From assembly GCF_018374135.1 (NCBI RefSeq), contig NZ_JAHAFS010000011.1:24416-88415 (forward strand): a DNA stretch of 64,000 bases. The letters run 5' to 3'. Origin of the DNA: Campylobacter gracilis (lineage in GTDB: Bacteria; Campylobacterota; Campylobacteria; Campylobacterales; Campylobacteraceae). Numbering within the stretch: the stretch's first letter is position 1; each line of letters begins with the position of its first letter. A model generated the notes under the pieces. That model made no database searches, was not told the DNA's origin, and worked only from the letters and a program-made list of their open reading frames with translations. This document shows, one piece after another, positions 60,879 through 64,000 of this stretch. The translations under genes were made by a program, and so were the position numbers.

Positions 60879-61637
60879 ATGAGTAAATTTGAAATTTTTA
60901 GATCCACCCTCGCCGTGATGATGGGCTACGTGCCGCTGGGGCTGGCGTTTGGTATCTACGGCATCAGCCAAGACCTGCCCGTATGGGCGCTGGCGCTAAC
61001 CTCACTGCTAATCTACGCAGGCAGCGTGGAGTTCGTGCTGATCGCTTTCATCGTAACTCATGCCTCGCTCGTAGATACCTTCGTCGTGGCGTTTTTGCTA
61101 AATTTTCGCCATTTTTTCTATACGATGTCGCTGCTAGACGAGCTGCGCTTCGTGCGTCATAAAATTTACGCCGTATATGCCCTTACGGACGAAACCTTTG
61201 CGCTGCTAAAAGCGCGCGCCTTTTTGCGCCCCGAGGAGCTTAGCGGCGAACAGCCCGTAACGCCGCAAAGACTAAAAGAGCTTGATCTGCTCTATAATCT
61301 AACCGCGGTATTAAATCAATCCTATTGGGTCGCGGGCGTCGTTGTAGGGGCTGTTTTGGGAGCAAGCCTAAAGCTTGATTTTAGCGGAGTCGAGTTCAGC
61401 CTGACGGCGCTTTTTGCGATGCTAACCTATGAGGTTTTTAAAGCAAACCCGCAATACAAAGTGCTATTGCTAGGATTTGCCTGCGCATTTACAGGGCTTT
61501 TTATCTTTCCTACAAAATACTTTTTATTCGGCACTCTGATTTTTGGCACAGGGGTTTTGCTGCTCTTTCGTAAATACTTCGAGCGACCTTCGCGCACGGG
61601 ACGCAGGCTGCGAAAATTTCTAAAAAGGAGCAGGTAG
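60879..61637 (+). CDS. azlC: AzlC family amino-acid exporter, large subunit
   Basis: A membrane protein of 252 residues from the branched-chain amino acid exporter family. YVPLGLAFGIYGISQDLPVW, SLLIYAGSVEFVLIAF and LNFRHFFYTMSL are typical AzlC segments. Works with AzlD to export leucine, valine or analogues. Its stop codon's last base is the first base of azlD's GTG. Part of the C-terminus is strongly basic. Confidence 0.9.
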   Translation: MSKFEIFRSTLAVMMGYVPLGLAFGIYGISQDLPVWALALTSLLIYAGSVEFVLIAFIVTHASLVDTFVVAFLLNFRHFFYTMSLLDELRFVRHKIYAVYALTDETFALLKARAFLRPEELSGEQPVTPQRLKELDLLYNLTAVLNQSYWVAGVVVGAVLGASLKLDFSGVEFSLTALFAMLTYEVFKANPQYKVLLLGFACAFTGLFIFPTKYFLFGTLIFGTGVLLLFRKYFERPSRTGRRLRKFLKRSR

Positions 61638-61984
61638 TGGAAATTTTGCCCTATATCTTTCTGGCCTCGCTCGCTACGATTTTGACGCGATTTTTGCCGC
61701 TGCTGCTTTTTAAGAAAAAGACCGCGAGTCCAAGCTTATCGTATCTGCAGAAAAACTCGGGTCTTCTGATAATGGTCGTTTTGACGATCTACGCGCTTAA
61801 GACGATGCTGCCTAGCTTCTCAGGCGAGCGAGCTTTTAACGCGGATGTGCTGCAAACGGCGATGCTGCTATTTTGCCTAATCATGGCGTTTGTCGTGCAT
61901 GCTAAATTTCGCAATTCGCTCGTTACGATAGCGCTTCCTACGCTAATATATATGGCGGCGCTACACTTTTTATTGAATTATTGA
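61637..61984 (+). CDS. azlD: AzlD family amino-acid exporter, small subunit
   Basis: A 115-residue membrane protein with four helices, starting at GTG 61637 with AAGGAG upstream and directly coupled to azlC. LATILTRFLPLLLFKK and SYLQKNSGLLIMVVLTIYAL fit the family. Confidence 0.88.
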   Translation: MEILPYIFLASLATILTRFLPLLLFKKKTASPSLSYLQKNSGLLIMVVLTIYALKTMLPSFSGERAFNADVLQTAMLLFCLIMAFVVHAKFRNSLVTIALPTLIYMAALHFLLNY

Positions 61985-62053
61985 TAAATTTATAAGTTAG
62001 TTTTCGATAAACTTCAAAAATTAATTTTTAAGTTTAAAAAAGGTTAAAGTTTT

Positions 62054-63406
62054 ATGAATTTTATCAGCCAAATGGTGCATAGCTTCGCCAAAAAATACGC
62101 CGCCGAAACTATGCAAAAATCTCTATACAACTCCCTTAGAATCGACATCACGCAGGAAAATATCGCTAAAATTCCAAACCCAGATAAAAAATATATGCTC
62201 TACATGCACGTGCCCTTTTGCCACACGTTTTGCCCGTATTGCTCCTTTCACAAATACGCCTACGAGCGCGGCGCGTGCAGGGCGTATTTCGGCGCGCTAC
62301 GCACCGAGATGCAGCGCACGAAGGACGCGGGCTACGACTTTGAGACACTTTATGTAGGCGGCGGCACGACGCTAATCGACGAGGATGAGCTAGCGCGCAC
62401 GCTGGAGCTTGCCAAGTCGCTTTTTAGCATCAAAGAGGTTTCGTGCGAGAGCGATCCCAACCACATCGAGCCTGAGAGCTTGCTGCGATTTCGCGGGCTC
62501 ATAGACCGCCTAAGCGTGGGGGTGCAGAGCTTTGATGATGATATTTTACGCAAAGCTTCGCGCTACGAGAAATTCGGCTCGGGCGAAATTCTGCAAGAAA
62601 AGCTATCCCGTGCAGTCGGAATTCTACCGATTTTAAGCCTGGATCTGATCTTTAACTTTCCGTTTCAAACTCGCGAAATTTTACTTCGCGACATTGAAGC
62701 GGCAAAGGCGGTAAAACCAGAGCAGATCACGCTGTATCCGCTGATGAAATCGCCTTTGATGCGCGATCAAATAGCGCGAAGCCTCGGCGTTAGCAATGTA
62801 GATCACGAGGAGGAGTTTTACTCCATCATCTGCAAGGAATTTGCAAGCTGGCACCGCAGCAACGCATGGGCCTTCGCTCGCGAAAAATCAAACATCAACG
62901 ACGAGTATGTAGGCACAAACCACGAATACGTAGGCATCGGAAGCGGCGCGTTTAGCTTTTTAGGCGGCAGACTGCTCGTAAATGCGTTCAACCTCGAAGA
63001 GTACGCAAGCAGGGTGCGCAAAAACGAAAGCACCGTCATCGCCACCTGCGATTTTAGCAGATCCGAGCGCGCGAAATACCTCTTTTTGACCGAGCTTTTT
63101 AACGGCGAGATCGATATCACCAAATTTAACGCTGCAAACGATTTAAGCCTGCGCCGCGAACTGGGCAGAGAGCTTAGTCTGCTAAGGCTTGCAGGCGCCG
63201 TGCGCATCGAGGGCGAGATCATCCGTACGACGGAATTCGGCGCGTATCTGTGTCTTGTTTTGATGAAGGAATTTTACACCGGCATGGACAAGGTGCGCGC
63301 GGCGTTTCGCGACGATGCCAAGATTAAGCGCGCAAAACAGCTCATCATCATGGACGAAAGCGAATCCGCCGCAACCGGCGCGGCAAAGAGCGAGATAGCG
63401 TCGTAA
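62054..63406 (+). CDS. HemN/HemW-like radical SAM protein
   Basis: A radical SAM enzyme of 450 residues. The cluster motif is CHTFCPYC within YMHVPFCHTFCPYCSF, followed by LYVGGGTTLIDEDEL, DPNHIEP and LSVGVQSFDDDILR. The layout is that of the coproporphyrinogen oxidase, HemW and heme-degrading (HutW/ChuW) relatives. An N-terminal extension (KKYAAETMQKSLYNSLR) differs from ordinary HemN. The C-terminal winged-helix-like part is present. It may act in heme synthesis, heme insertion or heme opening; the sequence alone does not decide. No heme uptake genes lie beside it. Confidence 0.8.
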   Translation: MNFISQMVHSFAKKYAAETMQKSLYNSLRIDITQENIAKIPNPDKKYMLYMHVPFCHTFCPYCSFHKYAYERGACRAYFGALRTEMQRTKDAGYDFETLYVGGGTTLIDEDELARTLELAKSLFSIKEVSCESDPNHIEPESLLRFRGLIDRLSVGVQSFDDDILRKASRYEKFGSGEILQEKLSRAVGILPILSLDLIFNFPFQTREILLRDIEAAKAVKPEQITLYPLMKSPLMRDQIARSLGVSNVDHEEEFYSIICKEFASWHRSNAWAFAREKSNINDEYVGTNHEYVGIGSGAFSFLGGRLLVNAFNLEEYASRVRKNESTVIATCDFSRSERAKYLFLTELFNGEIDITKFNAANDLSLRRELGRELSLLRLAGAVRIEGEIIRTTEFGAYLCLVLMKEFYTGMDKVRAAFRDDAKIKRAKQLIIMDESESAATGAAKSEIAS

Positions 63407-63523
63407 ATTTTGTGCCCGGCCGCTTCGGCTAATGCTTGGGCGCACCCAAAGTCTTAGCGCAAACTATCTAGCCATTTTAAAAATACAAACGAAATTTTGA
63501 TTTCAAAATTTAGGAGCGCGGCT

Positions 63524-63877
63524 GTGAAATGCAGAATGGTCAAACTATTCATTTTGTTTCTGTTTTTTGTCCTTGTATTTGAGCTCGTCGGCAATCTTTT
63601 TAACTTCGGCCGCTTCCCGTTTCATAAGAGCTGTGAGGCATTTATGATGATAAACCGCTATGATAGTGGGTATCCAAACGATAAGTGCATAATGCAGCTT
63701 ATGGATGAAAATCGAACGGGTGATCTTTCGCTATATTATCTTAAAACCAGATGCAATCAAGAGGAGCCATTGTCCGAACTGGATGAAAAAGCTATAAAAT
63801 TTTTAAATAGACCGGGATGGAAGATAATCGACATAAAGGAAGATGGCGTAGAAAAGAAATTTCTAATAAGCGATTAA
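63524..63877 (+). CDS. small membrane-anchored protein of unknown function
   Basis: The start is probably GTG at 63524, with AGGAG seven bases upstream, rather than TTG 63497. This gives 117 residues: one N-terminal membrane helix (LFILFLFFVLVFELVGNLF) and a soluble part of about 85 with three Cys (KSCEAF, DKCIMQ, TRCNQE) that could form disulfides outside the cytoplasm. I do not recognise a family. It has fewer RAATTY words and lower GC than its neighbours, so recent arrival is possible. Confidence 0.6.
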   Translation: MKCRMVKLFILFLFFVLVFELVGNLFNFGRFPFHKSCEAFMMINRYDSGYPNDKCIMQLMDENRTGDLSLYYLKTRCNQEEPLSELDEKAIKFLNRPGWKIIDIKEDGVEKKFLISD

Positions 63878-63967
63878 ATTTAAATAGCAAAGAAGCCCTG
63901 CTTCAATTGCAATATCAAAGCCTAACAAATCGAGAATTTTAAAATTTATAAAATTAAAGGAGGAGCA

Positions 63968-64000
63968 ATGAATAATCTAAAACTCATACAAAACTGGTAC
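63968..64000 (+). CDS. start of a gene cut by the window edge
   Basis: An ATG with a very strong ribosome site (AAAGGAGGAG) begins MNNLKLIQNWY. Eleven codons are visible; the product cannot be named. It may be co-transcribed with the small protein upstream, 90 bases away. Confidence 0.6.
   Translation, partial: MNNLKLIQNWY

Overview
The window looks like a chromosomal segment of a Campylobacter of the higher-GC oral group (C. gracilis, rectus, showae type). The evidence is gene order that I recall from C. jejuni in separate blocks: gph-cadF-rpsI-rplM-addA-addB; carA-DUF507-purA; modA-TOBE-modC with modB; mlaA-mlaC-RND; trxB-trxA-yraN-hom-aminotransferase through moaA and ubiA to miaA; and a 14-gene nuo operon in which NuoE and NuoF are replaced by two campylobacterial subunits. 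Base composition is clearly richer in GC than C. jejuni. The species name is inference. No phage, insertion sequence or CRISPR array is visible.

Layout. 1-1015: the 5' part of a tRNA-Gln and about 1 kb of non-coding DNA. 1016-10010 (minus): HAD phosphatase with an insertion, CadF-like adhesin, S9/L13, AddAB recombination nuclease. 10286-19733 (minus): an orphan response regulator, then carA-DUF507 and, separately, GGDEF/EAL-hisZ-like-purA. 19785-24208 (minus): molybdate/tungstate uptake with ModE, the permease gene set apart by an 850-base spacer. 24392-28697 (plus): MlaA, MlaC, an RND exporter and selC (tRNA-Sec). 28698-29027: a gene remnant with a perfect 18-bp inverted repeat and a very strong terminator. 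29130-42504 (minus): thioredoxin system, threonine/methionine branch, RNA methylases, queuosine (queD, queE), molybdopterin (moaA) and menaquinone (ubiA/mqnP) genes. 42601-43506 (plus): miaA. 43654-58922 (minus): complex I plus one unknown gene. 59096-64000 (plus): PiT phosphate permease, AzlCD, a HemN-like radical SAM enzyme, a small anchored protein and the first 11 codons of another gene.

How the genes fit together. Molybdate uptake, ModE, MoaA and tRNA-Sec together suggest a molybdo- or tungsto-selenoprotein such as formate dehydrogenase elsewhere in the genome. A menaquinone prenyltransferase and a complex I without NADH-binding subunits fit anaerobic or microaerobic respiration fed by a donor other than NADH.

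The most unusual feature is distributed. Seven housekeeping proteins (Gph, AddB, the RND exporter, QueE, NuoN, NuoI, NuoG) carry long Ser/Asn/Gln/Glu-rich insertions or tails. The DNA of most of these is packed with the 6-mer RAATTY (AAATTT, GAATTT, AAATTC, GAATTC), roughly one per 20-35 bases by eye. The same words crowd the intergenic spacers and form the stems of at least two terminators. RAATTY is the site whose methylation marks DNA for uptake in C. jejuni, so these inserts may be clusters of DNA-uptake signals written into genes. This is a hypothesis from visual counts.
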